From positions 620,001-684,000 of the forward strand of contig JABBOT010000030.1 of assembly GCA_016165875.1 (NCBI GenBank): a stretch of DNA of 64,000 nucleotides, read 5' to 3'. A model generated the notes under the pieces. That model saw only the letters and a list, made by a program, of their open reading frames with translations. It did no database searches and was not told the origin of the DNA. The translations under genes and the position numbers were made by a program. The stretch is from Acanthopleura granulata (lineage: Eukaryota; Mollusca; Polyplacophora; Chitonida; Chitonidae). Positions 42,901 to 53,736 of this stretch are shown here, piece by piece. The stretch's first letter is position 1, and the number at the start of each line of letters is the position of its first letter.

Positions 42901-45900
42901 CGACGCAGTATTTCAAAGCAGTACTTTATGATTTAAATAATGAGTGCATGTGGAATTTTCATCCTGAATCTCACATCCAGACGAATGATTAAAACACCCG
43001 TCATACTTTTGTCAAATTTCAAGAGAATATCCAGTTCAGTGTCCCCTCTTTTTAAATAAGCAATTCCGTGAGAAAGTATGCTTTTCACAAGTTTTGCTCG
43101 AAACACCTTTTTCTTCATAGCCCGAGGCTGTTGCCTATTTGTTGTTATTCGATTCTTATGTTGTTTGCTGCATTTCACAAACCATCCCAAATTGTAGACG
43201 CACCGATTTGCCATTCCCTTTAATCATTATGAAATGATCCTTGAGTATAATATTTAATTCACTTCACAATATGGCGACCCATTGAGGCATCCGGCTTTGA
43301 TTCTTTGCAAGTCTTGTAGTTTGGTGCATTGTGGTTTCTTTTTAAAGAAAAAACAGTTTAGTAATTAAAAACCATGGTGATTATCAGCCATGGACGCTTG
43401 TCCAATACAAATGACGTATTTCTGTTCTCTAAAGGCGAGAAAAAGTACGAAAATTTTCTTTTGTATTAAAATGCAATAACTGCTTATTCCACAAAGCATC
43501 GAAAGCAAACGAAGGCATTCATTTATTCATGACTGCCACAAAGTTTCAACTATTTAACCACCGGAGTCAAATTCGATGAAGACAGAAACACATCGCGACA
43601 TTTTCATACATGAAAATGTATGAAATTTGTATGTTTTACATCTTGTTTTCCACGTTATCGTTCGAGGACAGCTAAAACATCTTCTCCCTTGAAAAGTACA
43701 CAAGAGAAGAATGCTGCCACGGCTGATATGGCAGGTAACTTAAACAGACAAATGTCTTGTCAGTACCCTGGTGAACACAACGTCAAATCACATGGAGGTT
43801 GCTGAGTGAAATAAAGAAAAAGTAATAACAAAGATTTCAATTAAAGCAACCGGGCACTTGAAATTCGCCAAGACCGGGTTTTATTTTCTGCTTTTATTAT
43901 ACGTTTCGACATTTGTAGGAATTTTCCTCTAACTGTGATAGTTATCGAATGGTCTTTCACCGAGAGTTGGATTTTTAATTTTTTGATTGCAGTGTATTGT
44001 TGATGGTTGAAAGAAAACTGGGTACATCGAGAAATAGCCACAATTTCTTCACATCAGAACATAGCTACTCAAGAAGCCGCAGATGTCATTGTCTCGCAGT
44101 CTGGCATTTCGAGCATTTCTTAATAAAAATGACAAAACATTGAAACTTACTGCCTTGTTATGATTCTGCGCAATTTCTATTATAACTGATCTCATTGTTG
44201 TTTTTTTGTTGTTTTTGTTTTTTTTTGGGGGGGGGGGTTCTTTCAAATCTGATGTACCTGAGCGGAAAACATAAGAACGATTGCTTGATTTGCCGTGAAC
44301 CCTATTACATGATGTTGTCATTTAATTGTTTGAGTAAAAGTTTAATAGCCCTAAACATAATTACGTCATTGTTTGTCGCAAGGCATAGTTGATAAAACCG
44401 GTTCCAGCCTCTTCCTTATACGAAGGCAGAAGTCCCCGATGCACAATTTGGCACAGAAACAGTTAACATATGGCATGTTAACAACGAAATTTACACTGTT
44501 AAACAACATTGCACGTAATATACAAACAAAATGGCGTCTTCAGATCTTTCCTCGAGTGGACTGGCGTCAAAAAAATGCAGACTAATCTAAGATTAAGGGC
44601 TATTCGAACAAGGCGGAAACACATCACGCCAGTGTCTTATCGCATGTATGTGTTTCACATCTTTTCTAGATATTTCTCTCCCGACGATGACAACAGCTCC
44701 TGGCGAGAATAACACACAACAGCAGGGTGTTGAAGCACCTATAAAAGGTAAGTCATAATATCAGGGCATGGTTTCACCAAACTCGTGTGTATACAACGAG
44801 AAAATCATTTGGAGTTTGATATAACTGTGGCCAACATGGTGACATGACTATGATAATGCATTTAAGAAGTCAGTGGAAAATGTTGTGTACTGCGGTGGTA
44901 CGAATAAATGAATGATTGAATGAATGATTGTTGCTTAACGCCACGTCGGCAATATTTGAACCATATTGTGCGGAGAACACGTTTGAACCAGGAAGTATTG
45001 AATTATTTTCGACGTAATGATAACTTTCAAAGCCAAATAATATAGACTAACATTTTTCACACCGGAACAAAGCACCACACCTCGGTTAAAAATCGGTGAT
45101 GTTATGAGATAAAATATAAATGAATACTTTGTAAAATAACTGTGCACAAATTCGCACATTCACATTGCATGTGTATAAGTGGTACACATTCGCATACCAC
45201 TGATACACAAGTCACTGTGGATGTATTGCAAAAGTTACAACAATTATGTACTGCAGGTACAATAAATTATGTGGCTGTGCATTTTTGCACCCATAATACG
45301 TACCGCTCGTACACAGAGTACAACACATGACCGAGCTAACCTCTGGTTGATGTTATGTTACAAGCCGAACATGGAGCAGAATACCGTTGACCTGCCCCAT
45401 TCTATAATGTTCAAGATGATCTAGCAATGATAAGACACCCCTTTGTGTGTTTGGGTGATCGTACACCAAGTGCTTCAGATATATCCTGTCTACACTACAT
45501 ACATGTTTAGCTCACTCTGCTTTATCATTCATATTCCTTTCTCTCGGCTCCGTGGTTTCCTGCACCACACATTTGATATGTTCTTAGTTCACCGTAAAAC
45601 CCCATTGGAATGTATAAATAAGACATTACATTACATGAGGTATTATGTGGATAGCTTTTGTCATGCAACATACGCTAAAGCTGGATAAACATTACAATGG
45701 AAAACATTCTGTACAATTACGTTTAGAATTTAGTTTTCAGTTGTGGATTTCACTTTATTTAGAACGTTCTTCATTCTCCAAAGTTCACATGTCGGGATTG
45801 GTAAACGTATGCCACACGATAAGATCTTTCTAGTTAAAAGGCATAGAAAGCCTAAAAATTAGAAACATAACGTTATTGTGCAGCTCTTCAGAAGAAAAAT

Positions 45901-47662
45901 ACTGCAAAAATAGCACAAAATATGTCTAAAACTTCTTAAAGAAATTAGCCTCTTCTATTTAGCTATTTTCCCACCCATAACATGCTTTCCTGAAACATAA
46001 TCAGTTTGAGACCAATTCTTCGATCGATATTTAGGCGACCCTACTTAGTTAACACTACAATACTTCAAACTCGGTATTTCAAAGCTGTATATTATTATTC
46101 AAATCCTGAGTGCATGAGGAATTTTCATCCTGAATCTCAAATCCAGACGAAGGCTTAAAACACCCGTCATACTTTTTGTCAAATTTCAAGAGAATATCCA
46201 GTTAAGTGCCCCTTTTTTAAAAACAAGCTAGGCCGTGAGAAAATATACTTTTCACAAGTTTTGCTCGAAACAGCTTTTTCTTTATAAATCGAGGATGTTG
46301 CCTATTTATTGTCATCCGCTTATCTTCTTTACTGCATTTCACAAACCATCCCAAATTATAGATGTACCGATTTGCCATTTGTCTGCAATCATTACGAAAT
46401 GATCCTTGAGTTTGATATTTAAATCACTTCACGATTTGGCGACTTCCACCTTTGGTTGTTTGTTAGTCTTGCAGTTTGATGCATTGCAGTTTCCTAATAA
46501 AGAAATGAATAATCTTCATGGCAGCAAGTCAGGTATAAGTGATGTGTTTCTGTTCTTTAAGGACGAGGAAAAAGTAGGAAAAAATTTGTTTTGAATTAAA
46601 ATGGAACAGTTCATTATTCCACAAAAAATAATCGAAAGACAACGAACTCATTCATTTATTCATGACTGCCACAAAGTTTGAACTATGTAACCACCTAATT
46701 TTTTAAAGTTAATTTTACCATGCATATATCATGTTGTCATTAGGTTAATTTTCACAAGAGGAGTCAGATTCCATGAAGACAGAATCACCCGCGACATTAT
46801 CATGCAAAATCTGTAAGAATCCAGCCCCTACAACCTCTCCCTACACTAGTACACAGCAGCAGAATGCTGTCACGGCTGATATGGGAGGTAACTCACAGAG
46901 ACAAATGTCTTGTCAATACTCTAGTGTATACAACCTGAAGTCACCTGGAGGTCGATTAGTGCAATAATAAAATAATAACAAAGATTTCAATTAAAGCAAC
47001 CGGACTCTTGAAAGTCATCAAGACCGGGTTATGTTATCTGCTTTTAATATACGCTTCGGCATTTGTAGGGATTTTGCTCTGACTGTAATAATTATCAAAT
47101 GGTCTTCTACTGATAACTGGATTTTTAATTTTTTGATTGGGGTATATTGTTGATGACTGAGAGAAAACTGGGCACATTGAGAAATAGCGAGTTTCTTCAC
47201 ATCAGAACAAGGCTACTCAAGAAGCGTCAGATATAACCGTCACTCAATCTGGCATTTCAAGCAGACAATAATTTACTCACGCATCAACGCAGTGGAGTTG
47301 ACCGCCTCGGAGGCCTAGCGGCCAGAGCCTTTCTTCTCCTGGACGAGAGATCCGGGGAAAAAACGCGGGTCGCGTCATACCCGTGACCTAAAAAATATTA
47401 CTTGTTGCCGCCTCGTTTGGCCCCCAGCACTGAGAGGCTACAGCAAGGACACAGGACTGGTCGGCCTGGTTTTAGTATAATGTGACTTGGTGGAGTGTCT
47501 TGACTAGTGTCTTCGGCGTGATGTTCCAGTAGTGGCCCCACTTTGGAGGCATAGCCTTGCAATGCCACAAGAAGACACAGCATATATACACTCTCAGGGC
47601 TCCTCGTCCTCATATGATTGAAATATTGTTCAGTACGACGTTAAACCCAAGCATACATAGGT

Positions 47663-47700
<38 letters not shown>

Positions 47701-48558
47701 TACATACATATGAAGTGGAGTTAGCTGAACTCTAGGTGAGTATAAACTGTAATTTGTAGTGTTCAAGGATCTCAAAGAGGGCCCCTGATAGACATGCGGA
47801 ACTACATGTTTTTGAATGGGCGCAATAATGTGTGAACGGAGTTTACAGGTGTATGTCAAACTTTAGGCCTGCGACAGAGCAGGAATGAATGGAGGTTTGA
47901 ATGATTGAATGACTACGGCTTAACGCTATGTTGTCAATATTTAAACCATATTGTGGAGATCAAGTGGTCGTAAATGGTTGTCGATGCGATGAGCACATCA
48001 TAGATGAAGTAAAGGAGACATACATTTTTTATAAGAAGAATAATGAGCGAAACATCAATTAAAACTCCAAAGCAACAGGGACATTGTCAAAAAACCAAAT
48101 ATATAGTCGATGGTGCAAAATCGTTGGCGAACTTGAGCAAAAAAGGCGGTCAACTGGGATATCTGTCACTCTCGAGAGCAGCGCCGACTTTAAGAAATAA
48201 AGTTGTGTTTTAAACGAAAATTCACATTATGAAACCCTGTGCGTTAAGATTATAACCGATGAGAGGGTAAATAGTATGCAGTTTGTTATGAACCTGAAGA
48301 TCGCACTCACCCTGCAATTGGCGACGAATGAAAGACTGACTGAATGAATCATTATGGATTGACGCCACTTTGGCAGTATTTCAGCTATGGCGAGAACAGT
48401 TCTGAACCAGAAAACAGCATATGGTTATCGAGAAAATGAGAACATGCTAAAGCAAAATAAAACTGACCGACGTGTTAAAACAAGGTAAAAGAACCAAACA
48501 TCGGTTAAAACTCAAAAACCACAATATTTAGATTCATTTTAATACATAATCTGGAACA

Positions 48559-48623
<65 letters not shown>

Positions 48624-51600
48624 GTGAAAGGAAGCATATCTTACGATACAATTCGATATATTTGAAATAATTATTAGCAGCACTACCATGGGCGAGCCTT
48701 AGCAAAGTGTATTCACCCAGGATATATTGGCAACGAATATACTGAACATTAGCTATAAATTCAGCATACTGGATTTATGCTATAGATATAGATTTTTAAG
48801 ACCACCTTTCCCCCTGTCCCCTGTCACCGACTGTATTGGGGAAAAGATTTCGGACTTGTTTATCTCCCGATATCAGGCTAGATTAACATGCATCAATCAC
48901 ATTACTCACGCAATCAAATTATCTCTTTACTGTATACTTGAGGTGTTCTCGATGTGGTGTTAAGCTAGAATAATGCTGATCTGCATCCCCAGCGCAAAAA
49001 CAGCAACCCCTGCTGGAGAACCCTTGGCCGCATTCCTTAATCCGTGTCCAAACCAACACGATATACTACTAATGGTGAAATGCACATTGATAAAATAAAG
49101 GTTGCATGTTTATACCTATCCGTGAACAATGAAAAAACAGGCAGTCTGAGATTAAATGATATGTTCTGTTGTAGATTTAACGCCTACGGTTTCAACTTCA
49201 AGGACACCACCACCACCACCAACAGGGGCAAGACCTGGGTTCTTGACGTCCACTAGCGTGGTTGTTACTGAAACGAGTAAGTACGAAAGTAGTTGAACTA
49301 TGAAATAAATGGCACCACATGAATGTCATCATATGTTGTAATCAGAGCAGCAAAGGGTATGTTCTTAACATCCATGTGTTTTTCCTTTCCGGTACATTTT
49401 AAGCTGAAAGCTTTGTATTTACAATGGCGAAAGGATGTTTATTATCTATAATTGGCAAAAGAGTAGCAATGTGTGGAGCAGACTGGCTGCAAACTTGGTT
49501 TGTTAGGTGTTACATAATACAAAGTTTGGATTTTTATCTGTAGTGTAAAACTGAGATCGTGGTTCATTGCCGTCAATGAAACCCTTTCTATGAAATGTAA
49601 AATGGACATGCTGACTTTTAAAAACAGAATTCCTGGTTATGTGTTGAGTTTTATGATATCGTGATTCTACATTGATTATATTAGTAGTGCAATTCTCTGT
49701 GTGTACATGTATCTTTGCAAGTAACGATAGTTTTCCTTTGTTTTGTTTTTTTTTCTTGTGTTTTGATTTTTTCATTTTTTCTATGCTTTTTTTACAACAA
49801 CTGAATTCATTTTTGTTTGCCTATTTTCATGATCTTCTCTTTGCGAGTTTGAAGTATTATTAAAACGGCACAAGCAGAATGTAAGCGACAATAATCGCGT
49901 TTAATTCCATCCATGTCAAACAATACAAACATATTTCCTAAAGCCCACCAGAGAATGAAATAGTACAACAAAACACTTTTAATTGGACCATTTAAAGTGT
50001 CAAAGAAGGTAGTCAAGTCTTGACATGATTTGGGCCGTCTCTTGGGACGACTATTTCATAATGTTTTCTCCAGTGCTGGATGTTTAGAACAACAAAGTCT
50101 TCTGCGCCGACATGACTTTCACACCAAAAGCATGACTAATAGCTGAAAGCACTTGTTATGACGTTTTCCAGCGCCCTGTTTATATTGTTTCAGATCCAGA
50201 TTCTACATTTCTCGTCATTGGAGTTGCGATAGGATTTGGATCAGCCGTTTTGTTGTCTGTCATTATTATTCCTGTGATTTGTATCGTGTAAGTAGAAAAG
50301 AAATCACATTCTAAACCAACATAATTTATTAAACATTATAAAATGGCCTTATTTCTAAATTTATCCTAAATGTTAGACGATTCCATCAATCCATTTCTGA
50401 CTTCATTCAAAACTGTGTACTCGGTTTAGTATTGCTTAGTATTTTGTGCTATAAAATCTGAAATTTTGACTTATTTGTCCTAGGTCAACATTTATGAGTT
50501 CGCGTGGTATTTCAGAAACGTGTTTCAAATTTTGACTTAAATGTAGGTCACTAGCGACCGTGGAATTGGCCCTTGAGCTTGTCCTACGCCGTCCTTCACA
50601 TGTACTACGTCAAAAAATATTTAAAATGCCAACGATTGCAAGATATTACACTTCGGCATTATTCAAAGAAGAAATTTGCAGAAAGTTACTATTAAAAATT
50701 TCCTTCCATAACTTAGTCCTAGAATATCCGAAAAATATTAACGAAATCCTCTCCAAGTGTCGACACTCAAGCCTGTATATCGATATAATTGCCACAAGTA
50801 TGCTACAGTATGATTTGTCTTACGCGCGTGAGGATGTTACGTAGCCACTGACTTTGGGTCAGGATGCTCAAAATATTTTCTTCACTTCACTTGTAATACA
50901 GGAATACGCTATTCTTGGTATTCTGGTAGTTCGTCAAGCATTCGTGGCTATCATTTGTGACTGAATGGCGTGATGCTGTCACCCTACAGCCAATGATATT
51001 GATCAATTCTACATTGGTTTTTCAGAAAAATGCCTCCAAATAATTTTGTTTGTTACATTATACTCTGGAATAAGACTTTTCAACAACACTTTTCAAAACC
51101 GCTCTTCACTCCTTTAAAAGGAGTGTATGTGGGGTGGGGTTGTGTGGGGTGGGGTTGGGTGGGGTGGGGTTGGGTGGGGTGGTTTTGGCGAGTATATTAC
51201 CAATGCGTTGGTGTGAGTTCAAGTTTAGTACAGGCTTACTGCCCCTAGAATCGTACGTGTGGAGGTCTGCCAGCAGCCTGCGGATGGTCGTGGGGTTTGA
51301 CAGGTTTCCTCCCACCGTTGTGCCAGTCGCTGTCCTGTCAGTGAGATGTACCAATCAATTAATAAATAAGCCAACAGTGCCAAGGTGACCAATTCCAATC
51401 CATTTGTGGCTGGATCGGCTGCAGCTTTAAGTCAGGGAGTTGGTGAGATACCTGTCAACGGGTATTGGTTTATTCCCGGCACTCCATTATCCTATGCCTG
51501 AGAGAAAAACCTACGCAATATAAATCCGGCAAAACCAAACCAATTAGTTATGGGAAGTTGTGCTTGGAGTAATTCTATGCCTGTGATGTCTAATAAGTTG

Positions 51601-52289
51601 CATTTTACATCACTGCATCTTTTTTGCCTACATTTGCTTAACCCATGGAATTATTACTTTCTCAGATGAACAGTTAGAATAAAACTCTGACCATGGAAAT
51701 ATTACAAGTGGACAGATTTCATTGAGTAACTACCACTCTGTCGGCATTCAGCTGGTTTTACTATCTGTATGCTGTGGTCTTTTATATTATGTCTGCAGAA
51801 TATATGTGTGAGGTTTAAAAGCCAGCTATTTCGGAGAGATCAACTTTTGAAGAAGTGAAGCTGGCTTGATCATATCTTTCTCCAAAGGGGTTTTTATTTC
51901 CTCAACTGATCCTGGACGAGGACACGGGTTCGAAACCAGTTCCAGCTTATTCAGCTGAATCGTTTGAGACAGAAAACTTGCACACCGACGTTTACTTAAC
52001 ATATAAACATTGATGGTCGTTATATATGTCAAAACTTCTCTAAACTCCACTTTAAATATGATGTTTAATTAATTACAGGAGACGCCGACGTTCACAGACA
52101 TGGGACACAAATGAAGCTGCAGGGCAAAATGCCCTGTCCACTGAGATCGGTGTAACCTCACAACAGCAGCGGACGACCATGAGCGACATTTACAGCCGTA
52201 TCAACACACCCGACACAACCAGGACAAATGTGTACATGACTCTAAACGATGATGCAATATATGTTAACTGCCAGTACACAACAACTTGA
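33856..52289 (+). CDS. Copy 3: EGF-type receptor with ITAM-like tail, complete gene
   Basis: Exon join: 33856-33904 (A), 40088-40267 (B), 40937-41239 (C), 43672-43734 (E'), 44670-44747 (D), 46759-46887 (E), 49175-49276 (F), 50194-50287 (G), 52079-52289 (H). This totals 1209 nt, exactly 403 codons including stop. One B module rather than two, but an extra stalk exon E'. The tail is YSRI-x10-YMTL then YVNC, one residue different from copy 2. Intron A-B is over 6 kb, enlarged by minisatellites and a truncated LINE. Function is inferred as for copy 2. Confidence 0.65.
35370..35603. repeat. 40-bp minisatellite, about six units
   Basis: Units start 'ccacac(t/c)', run through 'gttgatatatgccct' and end 'attcgtgtgt'. 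The first four units are exactly 40 bp apart; one later unit is 44 bp. Only seen in copy 3. Confidence 0.8.
35826..35905 (-). mobile_element. SINE family 1, 3' end fragment, minus strand
   Basis: 'atttatttatttgattgttg', 'ctcaagagtatttcac', then breaks off into the 37-bp minisatellite. Confidence 0.6.
35922..36081. repeat. 37-bp minisatellite, about five units
   Basis: Unit landmarks 'ttttcgtgacagt' recur near 35923, 35960, 35997, 36033 and 36071, that is, every 36-38 bp. Two units at most in copies 2 and 4. Confidence 0.8.
36623..36895 (+). mobile_element. SINE family 1, plus strand
   Basis: Head variant 'cctcctaggcccaaggaatt', 'agcacgtcagcgcgacg', 'gtgagttcaagtccagc', tail 'aacaccaatcaaatata'. 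Ortholog in copy 4 at 56944-57210, absent from copy 2. Confidence 0.75.
37661..37673. repeat. Target-site duplication, left, truncated LINE
   Basis: TTGCTGGGAATGA, repeated at 38356-38368. Copies 2 (17230) and 4 (57966) have the single unfilled 'gctgggaatga' site. Confidence 0.8.
37674..38355 (-). mobile_element. 5'-truncated LINE, same family as 839-5797
   Basis: 682 bp on the minus strand, covering the end of RNase H, the C-terminal Cys/His region and the 3' UTR with the ATTCATTC tail. Flanked by a 13-bp target-site duplication. A typical product of incomplete target-primed reverse transcription. Confidence 0.85.
37912..38347 (-). pseudogene. LINE ORF2 C-terminal fragment
   Basis: Encodes DREAKAALNKSISKVKIPY and onward to the CVGC-type motif (GSSAPESVGCGAE), closely matching 1051-1590 of the larger LINE. 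A frameshift lies near 38050-38130. The first Cys of the motif is replaced by Ser. Confidence 0.75.
38356..38368. repeat. Target-site duplication, right, truncated LINE
   Basis: TTGCTGGGAATGA, second copy of 37661-37673. Confidence 0.8.
39330..39560 (-). mobile_element. SINE family 1 variant, minus strand
   Basis: 'ttacatagacgaaggtggcc', 'ctactggcagacgtatccac', 'gagaggctcc', ending in 'gggggccccccag'. Ortholog of 18004-18224. Confidence 0.7.
39668..39930 (+). mobile_element. SINE family 1, full length, plus strand (copy 3 only)
   Basis: Head 'gcctccgtggccgagggagt' plus 'tagcgtgccagcgc', box B-like 'accgtaaattttagtcc', 3' end 'caaataaataaaataaaata'. Inserted in the intron just upstream of exon B, at a site not occupied in copies 2 and 4. 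Confidence 0.8.
40088..40267 (+). CDS. Copy 3 EGF/EB-like exon B
   Basis: Acceptor TTTTTCACAG, donor G|GTGATT, 180 nt, phase 1-1. Thr-rich lead then CNVDSECPADSSC, CICNTGFVA and a final VCEK. Six cysteines. Confidence 0.75.
40268..40936. other. Copy 3 intron B-C, with decoy acceptor
   Basis: Short compared with copies 2 and 4. Near 40705-40830 the end of the intron plus the first bases of exon C (gaggctgtttacaac) are duplicated, creating a second CAG acceptor at 40813 that leads quickly to a stop. Confidence 0.55.
40937..41239 (+). CDS. Copy 3 double EGF/EB-like exon C
   Basis: Acceptor TTTCATTGCAG, donor G|GTAAGG, 303 nt, phase 1-1. Twelve cysteines in two modules: CVTICGGLFMLC ... RRCVCASGY, and ACGKGC ... 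DGVCRCKPN. Confidence 0.8.
41396..41738 (+). mobile_element. SINE family 2
   Basis: 'gactgcctcggtggtctatt', 'aaaaatggtacttgttgctg', 'ataatgtgactgagtgggg', 'aagcacacaaacacac'. Ortholog of 22482. Confidence 0.7.
41890..42120 (-). mobile_element. SINE family 1, minus strand
   Basis: 'tatttatttatttgattggt', 'ccagcattatggtgggagga', 'gagaggctcctggttattg'. Ortholog of 22963. Confidence 0.8.
42280..42460 (+). repeat. SINE-like repeat family 3
   Basis: 'gataagtcacccctttgtg', 'cttcagacatggcctgcct', 'tgtaacgttaaacctc', then 'aataagacattacatta'. Shortened internally. Confidence 0.5.
43672..43734 (+). CDS. Copy 3 extra stalk exon E'
   Basis: 63 nt, phase 1-1, donor G|GTAACT. Encodes AKTSSPLKSTQEKNAATADM. 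Relative to copy 1 exon E the usual CTAG acceptor is mutated (TTCCAC), so I place the start after GAGGACAG, which restores phase and frame. The pyrimidine tract (cttgttttcc) lies about 18-25 nt upstream. It could instead be skipped. Confidence 0.4.
43735..44669. other. Copy 3 intron E'-D
   Basis: Matches 1-688 of the window. Contains a T/G homopolymer patch near 44218-44240. No exon. Confidence 0.55.
44670..44747 (+). CDS. Copy 3 stalk exon D
   Basis: Acceptor CTTTTCTAG, donor G|GTAAGT, 78 nt, phase 1-1. Encodes DISLPTMTTAPGENNTQQQ then GVEAPIK. Confidence 0.65.
44905..45130 (-). mobile_element. LINE 3'-end remnant
   Basis: 'gaatgattgttgcttaacgc' signature. Ortholog of 6461 and 23925. Confidence 0.55.
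45425..45640 (+). repeat. SINE-like repeat family 3
   Basis: 'gataagacacccctttgtg' through 'caccgtaaaaccccattgg'. Ortholog of 24435. Confidence 0.5.
46759..46887 (+). CDS. Copy 3 stalk exon E (extended form)
   Basis: Same structure as 25770-25898: acceptor TTAATTTTCACAAG, open frame EESDSMKTESPATLSC then KICKNP, then the Thr-rich core, donor G|GTAACT. Two base differences from copy 2 in 129. The shorter alternative starts at 46825. Confidence 0.5.
47300..47710 (+). mobile_element. SINE family 2 with CA-repeat tail
   Basis: Ortholog of 26311-26716. 'gaccgcctcggaggcctagc', 'gtacgacgttaaaccc', CA repeat at 47665-47696. Confidence 0.75.
48562..48621. repeat. (AT)n microsatellite, about 30 units
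   Basis: Uninterrupted; ten units longer than the copy 2 ortholog despite near-identical flanks. Confidence 0.9.
49175..49276 (+). CDS. Copy 3 stalk exon F
   Basis: 102 nt, phase 1-1, Thr/Pro-rich. Identical to copy 2 exon F. Confidence 0.7.
49277..50193. other. Copy 3 intron F-G
   Basis: Nearly identical to 28276-29207 apart from a short deletion near 49636. No exon. Confidence 0.55.
50194..50287 (+). CDS. Copy 3 transmembrane exon G
   Basis: 94 nt, phase 1-2, identical to copy 2 exon G: helix LVIGVAIGFGSAVLLSVIII then PVICIV. Confidence 0.75.
51124..51186 (+). repeat. G-rich GGGGTGGGGTTGGGT tract (copy 3)
   Basis: Units of 15 bp with runs of four G; the linkers are GTTGGGT rather than GTTGTGT, giving more G-runs than copy 2. 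Confidence 0.75.
51194..51370 (+). mobile_element. SINE family 1, head-truncated
   Basis: Ortholog of 11693-11878 and 30210-30386. Confidence 0.75.
52079..52289 (+). CDS. Copy 3 cytoplasmic exon H with ITAM-like pair
   Basis: Acceptor AATTACAG, phase 2 start, 211 nt, stop TGA 52287-52289. RRRRSQ, then SDIYSRI, ten residues, YMTL, DDAIYVNCQYTTT. One base different from copy 2. Confidence 0.75.
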
Positions 52290-52377
52290 ATATGGCTTGT
52301 AAGTAATGGACTAAAGGTGAATGCAAAGATCTGGACTGTGGAATATGCCCATACACAATAGCCAGGTTTTTCTGTAA

Positions 52378-52603
52378 CTTATTTATTTTATCTGTTTGAT
52401 TCGTCTTTTACGCCATACTCAAAAATGTTTCACTTATCCACCAGGGATCAATATTATGGTGGATGGAAACCGCGCAGGGGCCGGGGAAAATACAAGACAT
52501 AATTCCAACACACATGTAACAGCCAGCACCAGCTGCCATTCTGGCTGTCGTTGTTTAAGTGAAATCTTCTTGACTAGGCAGTAAAACATCAATCAGATAA
52601 AGG
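52378..52603. mobile_element. Two inverted SINE family 1 halves
   Basis: Ortholog of 12878-13110 and 31393-31617. Confidence 0.6.
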
Positions 52604-52613
52604 AATAATTTTT

Positions 52614-52768
52614 TTGTGGCCTGATATTTTACGCCGGACTCGAAAATATTTCACTTATATGACGGTGGGAAGTAACAGCCCACGGCCCGGGAAAAACCCA
52701 CGACCATCCGCAGGATTCAGGTACACCTTTCCACGAACGAGCGGAGAGGAAGCCAATGTGAGCTGGGG
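52614..52768 (-). mobile_element. SINE family 1, minus strand, head missing
   Basis: Ortholog of 13121-13280 and 31630-31783. Confidence 0.7.
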
Positions 52769-53480
52769 TTTTATGTAATCTAGTGAATGAAGCAGAACGT
52801 CACACCTACGTTGTCTGGATAGAACACTATGTAATCGGTTATTGTACATGTAGTATTTTTTTTTCTGTCAATGTAAGGACTGACAATAGTACAGTGCGGT
52901 ATTTGAAGCATTGGAGTCTACACAGACATCTCCCTCCGACATTCTTGATACTGTTTGTCACTTCTGCTTACAGGCGTCTATATTCTGTTTAAATTATATA
53001 CATTTTAACACACTGTAAAGGTAACTTTATTAAAGAATGTGGTTTCGCTGAATTCGACTTTGAATTATTTTTACCTGTTGACGGACTGGACTGTGTTCTG
53101 GGTATCGGTATTTCGCTGTCTACTTGCATTGCCATATGGTCACGACCAGTTCAAATATTTACTTATACAACTGATTAAGGTGAAGCAATCTCACAGTGAC
53201 TGATAGATAGATTGAGTGAGTGACTGGCGGTTAACGCCATGCTCAAGAATTCTTTAATTACACTACTGCGGTCTCTTTTAAATAAATGGATTACACCGGA
53301 GTATCCAGGGTGAACCATTGACCTCTGGCAGGCATCTGACAAACCTCCTGACATAAAGTCGAAAACGTCTGAAACAGCTGGATTCCAAGACCCGACCTTA
53401 ATGGACAACGGTTTTATGGTCCCAGATAACCAGAGCCTCATTAAATCATCTGAGCCAGTGATACAGCAGTTGTGAAAGGC

Positions 53481-53736
53481 TCTTTATTTATTTATTTATT
53501 TCATTGTTGTTGCTTTTTTTCTTTTTGTGACGTACTCACTATAATATTAATATAATACATGTAAAATATTTCACTTATACGACGCCTACCAGTATTGTGG
53601 CGGAAAGAAACCGGAAGAAGCAAGGCGGCAGCCCACGACCTACCGCAGGTTGCTAGCAAACCTTCCCACGCACGACCGGAGAGGATGCCAGCGTGACCTG
53701 GGCTTGAACTCATAGCGATCATGCCTGTCATGCACC
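53481..53736 (-). mobile_element. SINE family 1, minus strand
   Basis: Ortholog of 14003-14226 and 32496-32750. Confidence 0.75.

Larger units (their letters stand above)
41240..43671. other. Copy 3 intron C-E'
   Basis: SINE family 2 (41396-41738), SINE family 1 minus (41890-42120), SINE-like family 3 (42280-42460), then unique intron similar to 7200-8425 of copy 1. No exon seen. Confidence 0.55.
44748..46758. other. Copy 3 intron D-E
   Basis: LINE 3' remnant (44905-45130) and SINE-like family 3 (45425-45640). Nearly identical to copy 2 from about 45.6 kb. Confidence 0.6.
46888..49174. other. Copy 3 intron E-F
   Basis: Same repeat order as copy 2 intron E-F: SINE family 2, CA repeat, two LINE remnants (47887-48080, 48336-48540), then a longer AT microsatellite. 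Confidence 0.6.
50288..52078. other. Copy 3 intron G-H
   Basis: G-rich tract (51124-51186) and head-truncated SINE (51194-51370). No exon. Confidence 0.55.
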
